Positions 27,972 to 36,904 of a stretch of 64,000 bases of DNA are shown here, in pieces. The notes beneath the pieces were generated by a model. The model saw only the letters and a list, made by a program, of their open reading frames with translations, ran no database searches and was not told the origin of the DNA. Both the position numbers and the translations under genes were made by a program. The DNA comes from Pseudomonas oryzihabitans NBRC 102199. Its GTDB lineage: Bacteria; Pseudomonadota; Gammaproteobacteria; Pseudomonadales; Pseudomonadaceae. The stretch is from NCBI RefSeq assembly GCF_000730625.1, contig NZ_BBIT01000005.1, positions 1 to 64,000 of the forward strand, read 5' to 3'. Positions within the stretch are counted from its first letter, which is position 1; the number at the start of each line of letters is the position of its first letter.

Positions 27972-28091
27972 CTACAGGGGACCAGAGCTGACTTGGTGAC
28001 CCTGTAGTGGAGTTACAAGGATGAACATCGCCAGGTCGGGTCGAAGTGTCCGGACGATCTGCCGTAGCGGGAGCTGCGCTAGGGTGAACAT
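27972..28091 (-). CDS. Candidate 39-residue leader peptide or micro-protein
   Basis: ATG at 28091 with GAGGT 9 bases upstream, 39 codons, TAG stop. The peptide is hydrophobic-leaning with several Arg and Leu (MFTLAQLPLRQIVRT..., then MFILVTPLQ). The frame ends about 60 bases before the terminator, a spacing that would suit coupling of its translation to termination. It may equally be a chance frame in an untranslated RNA. Confidence 0.25.
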   Translation of the reverse strand: MFTLAQLPLRQIVRTLRPDLAMFILVTPLQGHQVSSGPL

Positions 28092-28128
28092 ATCCGGGCG
28101 ACCTCGGCGTTGCTGATCTGACAGTTGC

Positions 28129-28184
28129 AGATTAGGCCAATGGCCCTGAACGCTGCCTGAACTCGTCCTGAACGCTAGCTGAAC
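28129..28184 (-). promoter_or_regulatory. Tandem GTTCAG operator and -10, OmpR/PhoP-type
   Basis: On the minus strand GTTCAG occurs four times at exact 11-bp spacing (28184, 28173, 28162, 28151 as first bases). Hexamer-N5-hexamer direct repeats are the usual site of OmpR-class regulators, and PhoP sites in enteric bacteria sit about 11-12 bases before the -10, as here. Binding by PhoP itself is an inference from the neighbouring gene. Confidence 0.6.
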
Positions 28185-28247
28185 GGCCGCGAAGTGGCCC
28201 GAGAGCGACGGACGGTGGCCTCGGCCGATCCGCCGCCGGACGAGGCC

Positions 28248-29234
<987 letters not shown>

Positions 29235-29261
29235 GTGAAAATCCCGATTCTTAAGAGAGGT

Positions 29262-29274
29262 GCAATATAATAAC
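29262..29274. promoter_or_regulatory. Candidate Zur box
   Basis: GCAATATAATAAC lies between the divergent znuA and zur start codons. It matches the gamma-proteobacterial Zur core GTTATANTATAAC at 9 of 12 fixed positions. One site could repress both directions when zinc is plentiful. Confidence 0.5.
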
Positions 29275-29299
29275 GTCCTGGCTCCCAAGGTACTGTTTC

Positions 29300-29785
29300 A
29301 TGACCGACGCCCCCCTGGCCTTTCGGCCCCACGATCATTCGCGCTGCGTCGCCCACGCGCTGGCCGAGGCCGACGCCCTCTGCAGCCGCGCCGGCGTGCG
29401 CCTCACCGAGCTGCGCAAGCGGGTGCTGGAGCTGGTCTGGCAAAGCCACAAGCCGCTCGGCGCCTACGACATCCTGGCCGTGCTCAGCGAGCAGGACGGC
29501 CGCCGCGCTGCCCCGCCCACCGTCTACCGGGCGCTGGATTTCCTGGTCGAGAACGGCCTGGTGCACCGCATCGCCTCCCTCAACGCCTTCGTCGGTTGCA
29601 ACCATCCCGGCGAGGCCCACCAGGGCCAGTTCCTGATCTGCCGCAGCTGCCAGGTGAGCATCGAGCTGGAACAGCCGGCCGTGCACCAGGCGATCCTCGA
29701 CGGCGCCAGCGCCGTGGGCTTCCAGGTCGAAGGCCAGACCGTGGAAGTGGTCGGTCAGTGCGCCGCCTGCCGGAAGCAGGCATGA
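29300..29785 (+). CDS. zur: Zinc uptake regulator Zur (Fur family)
   Basis: 161 residues. Winged helix at residues 25-85 ([25 protein letters not shown], then [20 protein letters not shown]) and a dimerisation domain with structural-zinc cysteine pairs CRSC and CAAC. The [10 protein letters not shown] segment holds regulatory-site ligands. It represses znuA and its own operon zur-znuC-znuB. It overlaps znuC by ATGA. Confidence 0.94.
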   Translation: MTDAPLAFRPHDHSRCVAHALAEADALCSRAGVRLTELRKRVLELVWQSHKPLGAYDILAVLSEQDGRRAAPPTVYRALDFLVENGLVHRIASLNAFVGCNHPGEAHQGQFLICRSCQVSIELEQPAVHQAILDGASAVGFQVEGQTVEVVGQCAACRKQA

Positions 29786-30552
29786 GCGAGGCGCTGATCC
29801 GGCTGCAGGAGGTCGGCGTGACCTTTGCCGGCCAGCCGGTGCTCGAGCAGGTCAGCCTGACCCTGGATCCCGGCCGCATCGTCACCCTCATCGGCCCCAA
29901 TGGCGCCGGCAAGACCACCCTGGTGCGCAGCGTGCTCGGGCTGCTGACGCCCGATCGCGGCAGCGTCTGGCGTCGCCCGCGGCTGCGCATCGGCTACATG
30001 CCGCAGAAGCTGCAGGTGGATGCCACCCTGCCGCTGTCGGTGCTGCGCTTCCTGCGCCTGGTGCCGGGCGTGAATCGCGCCAGTGCCCTGGCCGCCCTCG
30101 GCGAAGTGGGCGCCGAAGGCGTCATCGACAGCCCTCTGCAGAGTATTTCCGGCGGCGAGTTGCAGCGGGTGCTGCTGGCCCGCGCCCTGCTCCGTCAGCC
30201 CGAGCTGCTGGTGCTCGACGAACCCGTGCAAGGCGTCGACATCAATGGCCAGAGCGAGCTGTACCGGCTGATCGGCCAGTTGCGCGAGCGCCATGGCTGC
30301 GGCGTGCTGATGGTGTCCCACGACCTGCACCTGGTGATGGGCGCCACCGACCAGGTGATCTGCCTGAATCGGCACATCTGCTGCTCGGGCCATCCCGAGC
30401 AGGTCAGCGGCGATCCAGCCTATCAGGCGCTGTTCGGCCAGAGCGCGCGCAACCTGGCGGTCTATCACCACCACCACGATCACGCCCACGACCTGCATGG
30501 CGGCGTGGTCAAGACCCCGCATGTCCATGGAGCCCACTGCAAGCATGGCTGA
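29782..30552 (+). CDS. znuC: Zinc ABC transporter, ATPase
   Basis: 256 residues. Walker [10 protein letters not shown] (38-46), Q-loop YMPQKL, signature SISGGELQR, Walker [11 protein letters not shown] and switch-region HDLHL. The C-terminal 30 residues are very His-rich ([10 protein letters not shown]..., [10 protein letters not shown]), which may buffer zinc or sense it at the cytoplasmic face. Overlaps zur by 4 bases and znuB by 8. Confidence 0.94.
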   Translation: MSEALIRLQEVGVTFAGQPVLEQVSLTLDPGRIVTLIGPNGAGKTTLVRSVLGLLTPDRGSVWRRPRLRIGYMPQKLQVDATLPLSVLRFLRLVPGVNRASALAALGEVGAEGVIDSPLQSISGGELQRVLLARALLRQPELLVLDEPVQGVDINGQSELYRLIGQLRERHGCGVLMVSHDLHLVMGATDQVICLNRHICCSGHPEQVSGDPAYQALFGQSARNLAVYHHHHDHAHDLHGGVVKTPHVHGAHCKHG

Positions 30553-31330
30553 TTTTCTGCTGTATGCCCTGCTCGCCGGTCTCGCCCTCGCCCTCGTCGC
30601 CGGTCCCCTCGGCTCCTTCGTGGTCTGGCGGCGCATGGCCTATTTCGGCGATACCCTGTCCCATGCCGCCCTGCTCGGAGTCGCCGTGGGCTTCTTGCTG
30701 GATGTCAGCCCGACCCTGACCGTCACCGTCGGCTGCCTGGCCCTCGCCGTGGTGCTGGTGGTGCTGCAGCGTCGTCGGGGGCTGGCCGCCGACACCCTGC
30801 TCGGCATCCTCGCCCACAGCACCCTGTCACTGGGGCTGGTGGCGCTGTCGTTCATGCACGAGGTGCGCATCGACCTGATGAGCTACCTGTTCGGCGATCT
30901 GCTGGCGGTGGGTCCCGGCGATCTGCGCTGGATCCTTGGCGGCAGCGCCCTGGTGCTGGTCGCCCTGGCCTGCCTGTGGCGGCCGCTGCTGGCCATCACC
31001 GTGCACGAGGAACTGGCCCAGGTCGAAGGCCTGCCGGTGACCTGGATCCGCCTGGCGCTGATGCTGCTGGTGGCCATCGTCATCGCCGTGGCCATGAAGA
31101 TCGTCGGGGTGCTGCTGATCACCTCGCTGCTGATCATTCCCGCCGCCACCGCCCAGCGTCACGCCCGCAGCCCCGAGCAGATGGCCTGTGGCGCCAGCCT
31201 GCTGGGCATGGCCGCGGTGTGCCTGGGGCTGACGCTGTCCTGGTACCAGGACACCCCGGCCGGCCCCTCGGTGGTGGTGGCCGCCGCCGGGATGTTCCTG
31301 CTGGGCTATCTGCTGCCCCGCCGCGCCTAG
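30545..31330 (+). CDS. znuB: Zinc ABC transporter, permease
   Basis: 261 residues from ATG 30545, inside the znuC 3' end. Multi-spanning ABC-3 family permease with the family stretch [16 protein letters not shown] (substrate/ATPase coupling region) and about eight membrane helices. Ends the zur-znuC-znuB operon; convergent with the ssuA-like gene six bases later. Confidence 0.94.
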   Translation: MADFLLYALLAGLALALVAGPLGSFVVWRRMAYFGDTLSHAALLGVAVGFLLDVSPTLTVTVGCLALAVVLVVLQRRRGLAADTLLGILAHSTLSLGLVALSFMHEVRIDLMSYLFGDLLAVGPGDLRWILGGSALVLVALACLWRPLLAITVHEELAQVEGLPVTWIRLALMLLVAIVIAVAMKIVGVLLITSLLIIPAATAQRHARSPEQMACGASLLGMAAVCLGLTLSWYQDTPAGPSVVVAAAGMFLLGYLLPRRA

Positions 31331-31335
31331 GCGCT

Positions 31336-32292
31336 CTAGCGCGGCGCCTGCCAGACCGCCTGGCTGACGTCCACCGCCCGGGGGATCAGCCCCTGGCCCT
31401 TGAAGATGTCGGCGGTCTGCTGCTGGGTGGCGATGATCGCCGGCGTCAGCGCCGTCGCACCATAACCGGTACGCGCCTGCCAGGTGGCGATCACCGCTTC
31501 CGGCAGTCCGATCTGCTCGGCCAGGATGCGTGTCACCTCCGGCTTGTGGGTATTGGCCCAGGCACCAGCCTTGGCCAGTTCCGCCAGCAGCAGGCGGATC
31601 GCCTCGGGATGGGCGTCGGCGAAGCGGCGGGAGCCCTCATAGAAGCTGTTGGCGTGCAGCAGTCCTTTGTAGTCGGCGAGCACGCGCACCGGCTGGCTCT
31701 GCTGGATGGCCGCAAGATAGGGGTCCCAGACCACCCAGGCGTCCACCGACCCATTGACGAAGGCGGCGCGGGCATCCGCGGGCGGCAGATACACCGGCTG
31801 GATGTCCTTGAAGCTCAGCCCGGCTTTTTCCAGGGCGGCGACCAGCAGGAAGTTGGCGCTCGATCCCTTCTGCACCGCCACCTTCCTGCCCCTGAGGCCG
31901 GCGACGTCGCGGATCGGCGAGGCGGTTGGCACCAGGATGGCCTCCACCGCCTCGCTGGCCGGTTCGGCGCCCAGGTAGACCAGGTCGATCCCGGCCGCCT
32001 GGGCGAAGATCGGCGGTGGCGAGCCGGTATAGCCGACGTCGATGCTGCCGGCATTGAGCGCCTCCAGCAGTTGCGGCCCGGCCTGGAATTCGCGCCAGCT
32101 CACCTGGTAGCCCTGGGCGCCCAGGGCCTGCTCCAGGGTACCCTGGGCCTTGAGCACGGCCAGCAGACCTCCGCCTTTCTGATAGCCGATGCGCAGCGCC
32201 TGGTCGGCGGCCTGGACCGGGGCGAGCATCCCGAGCGCCAGCAACAGAACGGCGCCCCGCGCCAGCCAGCGTCGAAGAGAGGAGCGAAACAT
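31336..32292 (-). CDS. Sulfonate-type ABC transporter binding protein, orphan
   Basis: 318 residues with a signal peptide ending PVQAA. It belongs to the SsuA/NitT/TauA periplasmic family: LRIGYQKGGGLLAVLKAQG at the start, GSIDVGYTGSPPPIFAQAAG, KVAVQKGSSANFLL and VDAWVVWDPY. It most resembles aliphatic-sulfonate binders (SsuA). No permease or ATPase gene is adjacent, so it must work with a transporter encoded elsewhere or be a leftover. Convergent with znuB. Confidence 0.8.
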   Translation of the reverse strand: MFRSSLRRWLARGAVLLLALGMLAPVQAADQALRIGYQKGGGLLAVLKAQGTLEQALGAQGYQVSWREFQAGPQLLEALNAGSIDVGYTGSPPPIFAQAAGIDLVYLGAEPASEAVEAILVPTASPIRDVAGLRGRKVAVQKGSSANFLLVAALEKAGLSFKDIQPVYLPPADARAAFVNGSVDAWVVWDPYLAAIQQSQPVRVLADYKGLLHANSFYEGSRRFADAHPEAIRLLLAELAKAGAWANTHKPEVTRILAEQIGLPEAVIATWQARTGYGATALTPAIIATQQQTADIFKGQGLIPRAVDVSQAVWQAPR

Positions 32293-32488
32293 GGCGACCT
32301 TCCTTATATTCCATTTGGAAAGGTCAGCCTGGCCTATCTAGACCCGAATGTTTAATACATTTCTCTGCTAAGGCTATGCCCGGCCAGGCAGCGAGGGCCA
32401 GCCAAGGTCCGATTGACGCTGGCCCCAGGATCGCGCCACCCTGCGCCAGCGGCGACCACCGGGGTCGCCGACCCTATCGGAGCCTGCC

Positions 32489-32785
32489 ATGCCTTTTCTG
32501 ATCGAGACCTTCGACAAGCCGGACAGCCTGGCCCTGCGCCAGCAGCATCGCCCGGCCCACCTGGACTTCCTGCGCGAGAACGCCGCCGCGCTGCTGGCCT
32601 GCGGCGCCAAGCTCAGCGACGACGGCGAGACCGCCACCGGCAGCGTCTACATCGTCGATGTGGAAACCCGAGCCGAAGCCGAAGCCTTCATCGCCCGCGA
32701 TCCCTTCACCAGTGCCGGACTGCCGGGCGAGGTGCGCATCACCCGCTGGCGAAAGGCGATTCTGGACGGCAAGGCGTTCGTCTAG
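32489..32785 (+). CDS. YciI-family protein
   Basis: 98 residues. Small ferredoxin-like alpha/beta fold with the YciI histidine/aspartate pattern (HRPAHLDFLREN near residue 20-31, and AEAFIARDPF later). The family has no settled function. Single gene, with roughly 300 bases of non-coding DNA after it. Confidence 0.85.
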   Translation: MPFLIETFDKPDSLALRQQHRPAHLDFLRENAAALLACGAKLSDDGETATGSVYIVDVETRAEAEAFIARDPFTSAGLPGEVRITRWRKAILDGKAFV

Positions 32786-33088
32786 GTGCTCTCCAGGGCG
32801 GCCTGACCGGCCGCCTCCGCCCTACCGCGAATTGGCTTAAGAATCCCTTAAACCTGGCAAAATGCCACCTTAATCAACGCCGTTCGCAGCCGTTGCAAGT
32901 TCACACTTCTAGGAATCGCTTCACAGAAAAGTGATGCAGCGCAAGAAAAGCCCGAGTTTTCCCGGCGCTACCGCAAGGAAGCTAACGAACTAGCCTAAGC
33001 TCACCGGGCTCAGATGATCTGATGCGCCGACATCCTTTCCCACTCCTGTGGAAACGCTGTCTCGCTTAGCTAGTACAGAGGACTCAGC
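32786..33088. other. Non-coding gap before the acyltransferase
   Basis: 303 bases with no convincing frame. It drops in GC content around 32835-32970, as expected for the acyltransferase promoter, and contains a loose dyad ATCGCTTCACAGAAAAGTGAT at 32918. I see no terminator for the YciI gene and no clear -35/-10 pair. Confidence 0.4.
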
Positions 33089-34150
33089 ATGACCAAGACC
33101 ACGCCTGAAAAGGATCTGCGCATCGAGACGATTCGCGGACTGGCGCTGTTTCTGATGGTAGCGGGCCATGTCATCGGCAGTTCGTCGACCCTGGGCATGA
33201 AGGTGCCCGACGACTCCGTGCTGCGCTATCTCTACGACTCTCTCGTCTATGTCCGGATGCCGCTGTTCACCGCCATCTCCGGCTACGTCTATGCCTTGCG
33301 CCCGGTGAATACCGGCAGCGACCTGTCGCGCTTCTACCAGGGCAAGTTCAAACGCATCGGGATTCCCCTGCTGGTGGTGTCGACGCTGTTCTTCGCCCTG
33401 CAGATGGCCGTGCCCAACACCAACTACAAGCCGCAGCTGACCGACATCTTCAGCATTTACTTCTTCAGCTATGCGCACTTCTGGTTCCTGCAGTCGATCT
33501 TCTGCATCTTCGTGGTGATCGCCCTGCTGGAGAAGGCCGGCCTGCTGCTGACCTTGCGCAACTTCGGCCTGGTGTTCGCCGTGGCCCTGGCGGCGTCCTT
33601 CGCCTGGGAGAGCTTCCCGGACCTGTTCAGCCTCTACAAGGCGGTGCAGCTGTTCCCCTTCTTCCTCCTGGGCTTAGGTCTCTACCGCTTCGGCGCGCAA
33701 CTCATCACCCAGCGCAACGTCACCACCATGGCCGTGGCCCTGGCGATCCTGGTGATCATCGACCAGGCGTATCTGTTCGAACTGGTGGATCTCGACGAGA
33801 CCGACATGGCCGTGGTCGGCACCGCCCTGGGCCTGGCCGCCATCAGCCTGCTGATCGCCCGCCGCTTCTACTTCAAGCCGCTGGCCTGGCTGGGTTATTT
33901 CTCCTTCGAGATCTACCTGTTCCACGTCTTCGGCACCGCCGGTGCCCGCATCGTGCTGAACAAGCTGCAGGTTCACGACGTCTGGGTGGTCTTTACCGTC
34001 AGCATGGTCATGGGCCTGTTCCTGCCGGTGGCGCTCAAGCTGGTGCTGGAACGGATCAGTCCGCTGCACTTCCTCAGCGTGGCCTTCTTTGGCGCCAAGA
34101 CCCGGGTCAACCGGGCCACGCCGCCGCTGCAGAAGAAAGCCACCGCCTAG
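33089..34150 (+). CDS. Acyltransferase 3 family membrane protein
   Basis: 353 residues with about ten membrane helices. The family's opening motif is present (RIETIRGLALFLMVAGHV, with catalytic-type Arg and His), then VYVRMPLFTAISGYVY and FWFLQSIF. These integral enzymes O-acylate sugars or lipids of the envelope, such as O-antigen, exopolysaccharide or glucans. No glycan gene is adjacent. A terminator follows at 34176, so it is a single-gene unit. Confidence 0.85.
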   Translation: MTKTTPEKDLRIETIRGLALFLMVAGHVIGSSSTLGMKVPDDSVLRYLYDSLVYVRMPLFTAISGYVYALRPVNTGSDLSRFYQGKFKRIGIPLLVVSTLFFALQMAVPNTNYKPQLTDIFSIYFFSYAHFWFLQSIFCIFVVIALLEKAGLLLTLRNFGLVFAVALAASFAWESFPDLFSLYKAVQLFPFFLLGLGLYRFGAQLITQRNVTTMAVALAILVIIDQAYLFELVDLDETDMAVVGTALGLAAISLLIARRFYFKPLAWLGYFSFEIYLFHVFGTAGARIVLNKLQVHDVWVVFTVSMVMGLFLPVALKLVLERISPLHFLSVAFFGAKTRVNRATPPLQKKATA

Positions 34151-34175
34151 GCGCCCGGCTCGGACGACCCGCCAT

Positions 34176-34204
34176 AAAAAACCCACGCCTTGGCGTGGGT
34201 TTTT
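34176..34204. terminator. Rho-independent terminator
   Basis: AAAAAACCCACGCC and GGCGTGGGTTTTT form the stem, ending the acyltransferase gene and the convergent mexS-like gene. Confidence 0.9.
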
Positions 34205-34218
34205 CATTATCTGGCGGA

Positions 34219-35235
34219 TCAGTCGACGCTGAGCACGACCCGACCCCGGGTGGGGCACTGCTCCATGCAGCGGTGGGCCTCGACGAATTGCTCGAAGGGA
34301 AAGACCTGCTTGATCTGCGCCTTGAGCAGGCGATCGCGGGTCAGCTGGTCGATGTGCTGCAGGGCCTCGCGCACCGCGGCGCAATCCGCCTCCAGACCCA
34401 TCTCCGGCTGGCCGGTGAAGTCCTGGACGCAGTGGATGTACAGCTTGAATTTCTTCTTGAAGGCCGCGCAGGCCGGCAGCGGGGTCTGGTTGCCGCCATT
34501 GAGGCCGTAGAGCAACAGCCGCCCGCGGGGCGCCATGGCCTCGCCGAGCAGCGCCAGTTGCGGACCGCCCAGAGCATCCAGGGCCACGTGCACGCCGACA
34601 CCGTCGGTGATGCTGGCGATGCGGCTGACCAGATCCTCTTCCTCGGCGGCGATGACCCTTTCCGCGCCCAGTTCGCGCAGGTAGTCACGGTCGCCGGCGT
34701 CATGGGTGCTGGCGATGACCCGAGCACCCAGGGCCTTGGCCAGCTGGATGGAGGCTGGACCGCAGCAGCGACTGGCATCGGTGATCAGCACCCATTCGCC
34801 CGGTTGCAGGCGAGCCTGGTGCATCAGCGCGGTATAGACGGTGAGCAGCGGGTTGTAGTGCACCGCGGCTTCCACCGGGGTGAGCACGTCCGGGTAGCGC
34901 ACCAGCGAGGTGGCCGGATAGACCAGGTCATCGCCATAGGCCGGATAGCGATTGATGTCGTGACCCAGGAAGCTGGCCACGCGATCGCCCACCGCCAGGT
35001 CGGCCACGCCTTCGCCCAGGGCGGTGACCACGCCGGCCAGCTCGCAGCCGAGACCGGCCGGCGGCACGGCCTGCTCGGGGGCCAGATTCTGCCGCCAGAG
35101 CACGTCGTACCAGCTCACGCCAATGGCCTGGACCCGCACCAGCACCTCGCCTGGCCCCGCCATGGGCGTGGGCCGGTCGATGCAGGCGAGCACCTCCGGC
35201 GGGCCGAATTCGGTGAACTGGATCAGGCGGGACAT
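34219..35235 (-). CDS. mexS: MexS-like NAD(P)H-dependent oxidoreductase (zinc-type alcohol dehydrogenase superfamily)
   Basis: 338 residues from ATG 35235 (GAGGT upstream). Medium-chain dehydrogenase/quinone-oxidoreductase fold: FGPPEVLACIDRP at the start, GCELAGVVTALGEGVADLAVGDRV, and a nucleotide site around VLITDASRCCGPASIQLAKALGARVIAS. The usual GxGxxG is altered to SRCCGPAS. In P. aeruginosa mexS is divergent from mexT and its loss switches on mexEF-oprN through a toxic or electrophilic signal. The same order is seen here, which supports the symbol. Confidence 0.85.
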   Translation of the reverse strand: MSRLIQFTEFGPPEVLACIDRPTPMAGPGEVLVRVQAIGVSWYDVLWRQNLAPEQAVPPAGLGCELAGVVTALGEGVADLAVGDRVASFLGHDINRYPAYGDDLVYPATSLVRYPDVLTPVEAAVHYNPLLTVYTALMHQARLQPGEWVLITDASRCCGPASIQLAKALGARVIASTHDAGDRDYLRELGAERVIAAEEEDLVSRIASITDGVGVHVALDALGGPQLALLGEAMAPRGRLLLYGLNGGNQTPLPACAAFKKKFKLYIHCVQDFTGQPEMGLEADCAAVREALQHIDQLTRDRLLKAQIKQVFPFEQFVEAHRCMEQCPTRGRVVLSVD

Positions 35236-35384
35236 GGCATTACCTCGCGTTGATGCCAACCCCGGGACGTGTGCCGAGGCGGACTGCTATGACTAGGACT
35301 CTAACCAGCCTTCCCTTAGGATTCTATGCATCCCCATCGATAATGGACATCGGGGGTATCGATCCACTCCCTGCCGGGGCCCGA
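35236..35384. promoter_or_regulatory. Divergent mexS / mexT control region
   Basis: 149 bases, with ATCGAT twice (35336 and 35358, 22 bases apart). MexT is known to bind and activate mexS in P. aeruginosa, and MexT boxes contain a GTCGAT-like core, so these may be half-sites. Evidence is weak. Confidence 0.35.
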
Positions 35385-36305
35385 ATGAACCGTACCGATC
35401 TGCGTCGCGTCGACCTCAACCTGCTCATCGTGTTCGAGACCCTGATGCTCGAGCGCAGCGTCACCCGTGCCGCGGAAAAGCTGTTTCTCGGCCAGCCGGC
35501 GATCAGCGCGGCCCTGGCACGGCTGCGCACCCTGTTCGACGATCCGCTGTTCGTCCGCACCGGGCGCAGCATGGAGCCCACGCCGCGGGCCCAGGAGATC
35601 GCCGCCCTGCTGTCGCCGGCACTGGACCAGATCTCCAGCGCGGTGAGCCGGACCCAGAGTTTCGAGCCGGCCAGCGCCGACCGGGTCTTTCGCGTCGGCC
35701 TCTCCGACGACGTCGAATTCGCCCTGCTGCCACCGCTGCTCAGGCGCATCCGCATCGAGGCGCCGGGCACCACCCTGGTGGTGCGCCGGATGAACTACCT
35801 GACCGCCGCCGGCATGCTGGCCTCCGGCGAGATCACCGTGGCGGTGGGCTATACCGAGGAGCTGCCGGCCAACGCCAAGCGCCGACCGGTGCGCCGCTTC
35901 GGCTTCAAGGTGCTGCGCGCAGACAGCAAACCCGGTCGCCTGACCCTGGACGAATACTGCGCGCGGCCCCATGCCCTGGTGTCCTATGCCGGCGATCTCA
36001 CCGGCTATATCGACGAACTCCTCGACAAGCTCGGCCGCCAGCGCCGGGTGGTGCTGGCGGTACCCCAGTTCAACGGCCTGGGGTCGCTGCTGGCGGAAAC
36101 CGATCTGCTGGTGATGGTGCCGGACTACACCGCGCGCCTGCTGGCCAGCACCGGTGGCCTGAGGTACGAAGACCCGCCAGAAGAGCTGCGCGACGGCAGC
36201 CATGAATTGCCCATGGCCTGGAGCGGCGCCCAGGATCACGACCCCGGCGAGCGCTGGCTGAGGTCGCGCATCCAGATGTTCATTGGCGATCCGGACAGTC
36301 TTTAA
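35385..36305 (+). CDS. mexT: LysR-type activator MexT
   Basis: 306 residues from ATG 35385; an earlier ATG at 35343 is possible. HTH in residues 1-65 (DLRRVDLNLLIVFETLM, then AAEKLFLGQPAISAALARLR) and a LysR co-inducer domain (LSDDVEFALLPPLL, ELPANAKRRPVRRFG, RPHALVSYAG). It would activate mexEF-oprN and the divergent mexS. The assignment uses family-style sequence and gene order. Its stop codon overlaps that of the convergent collagen-like gene by two bases. Confidence 0.85.
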   Translation: MNRTDLRRVDLNLLIVFETLMLERSVTRAAEKLFLGQPAISAALARLRTLFDDPLFVRTGRSMEPTPRAQEIAALLSPALDQISSAVSRTQSFEPASADRVFRVGLSDDVEFALLPPLLRRIRIEAPGTTLVVRRMNYLTAAGMLASGEITVAVGYTEELPANAKRRPVRRFGFKVLRADSKPGRLTLDEYCARPHALVSYAGDLTGYIDELLDKLGRQRRVVLAVPQFNGLGSLLAETDLLVMVPDYTARLLASTGGLRYEDPPEELRDGSHELPMAWSGAQDHDPGERWLRSRIQMFIGDPDSL

Positions 36306-36622
36306 CGCTTGCCCGTGTCGGGCTCCTGATCGCCGCGAGGCGTCCGACGCTCAGGGATGACGGCGCCCTCGGTACCGTCCGCACCCTTGGCGCCGGGAAC
36401 GCCGCCAGGTCCGGCGGCACCGCCCTGGCCCCCGCTGCCGCCCTTGCCCGGTAGCGCGCCGCTACCGCCTGCGCCACCCGCACCGCCGGCTCCTCCGTTG
36501 CCGGCCAGGAGCAGGTATTCGGAATGGGCGGGCACAGGCGTCGGCAAGAACGGCTGGGCGACCGTTGCCGCGCTGGCCAGCAGCGCGGTGATCAGTACCA
36601 AGGTGTGGCGGGATAGCGACAT
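36302..36622 (-). CDS. Small secreted collagen-like glycine-rich protein
   Basis: 106 residues from ATG 36622, which has AGGAGG 6 bases upstream (the ATG 6 bases earlier falls on that site). A signal peptide (SLSRHTLVLITALLASAATVA) leads into a short spacer and then about sixteen Gly-X-Y triplets (GNG GAG GAG GAG GSG, a break ALP, then GKG GSG GQG GAA GPG GVP GAK...) and a charged tail. Such runs can form a collagen-like triple helix. I know no characterised homologue. It lies between mexT and mexE on the opposite strand and is probably unrelated to efflux. Confidence 0.6.
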   Translation of the reverse strand: MSLSRHTLVLITALLASAATVAQPFLPTPVPAHSEYLLLAGNGGAGGAGGAGGSGALPGKGGSGGQGGAAGPGGVPGAKGADGTEGAVIPERRTPRGDQEPDTGKR

Positions 36623-36768
36623 CGTCATCCTCCTGCAGCGGGGGTCTCGACCGGAGCCTGGCGACCACCGCGGCGCGCTTGGGCAAGGACAGGGTCTGCA
36701 GCCAGCCACTCTAGCCCAGGGCGGACGCCGAGCTGAAGGGCTCTAGATCGCCGCTCTACGCTCAGCGC

Positions 36769-36823
36769 CATCACCGCCAGCGATACCTACAGCAAAACCA
36801 TCACCGTCATCGATAAATAAGTT
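36769..36823 (+). promoter_or_regulatory. Two tandem MexT-box-like repeats before mexE
   Basis: CCATCACCGCCAGCGATA at 36769 and CCATCACCGTCATCGATA at 36799 match at 16 of 18 positions and are exactly 30 bases apart (about three helical turns). Each contains ATCA-N5-(A/G)nCGAT, close to the published MexT consensus ATCA-N5-GTCGAT-N4-ACYAT, although the final ACYAT part is poor. They lie 80-135 bases before the mexE start. Confidence 0.65.
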
Positions 36824-36904
36824 CGAGCCCTTCAATTCGTCGCCGTCCCTGCCCGGCGGCAGACTCGCCTCCCTGACCTCTTTCCACCTCGGGCGGACTC
36901 GAAC

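Larger units (their letters stand above)
27886..28121 (-). ncRNA. Candidate small transcript or attenuated leader upstream of phoP
   Basis: A minus-strand transcript from about 28121 to the terminator at 27886 is predicted: four GTTCAG half-sites at 11-bp steps, an 11-base spacer, a -10-like TAATCT (28134-28129), then about 236 bases and a strong hairpin with eight T. Inner hairpins include CTACAGGG...CCCTGTAG. It may be a free small RNA or a phoP leader controlled by termination. No family was recognised. Transcription itself is inference. Confidence 0.45.

Noticed and set aside
27680-27999. Short plus-strand frames upstream of phoP
   Set aside because: They cross the minus-strand terminator and have no ribosome site or recognisable sequence; the regulatory reading of this DNA is better supported.
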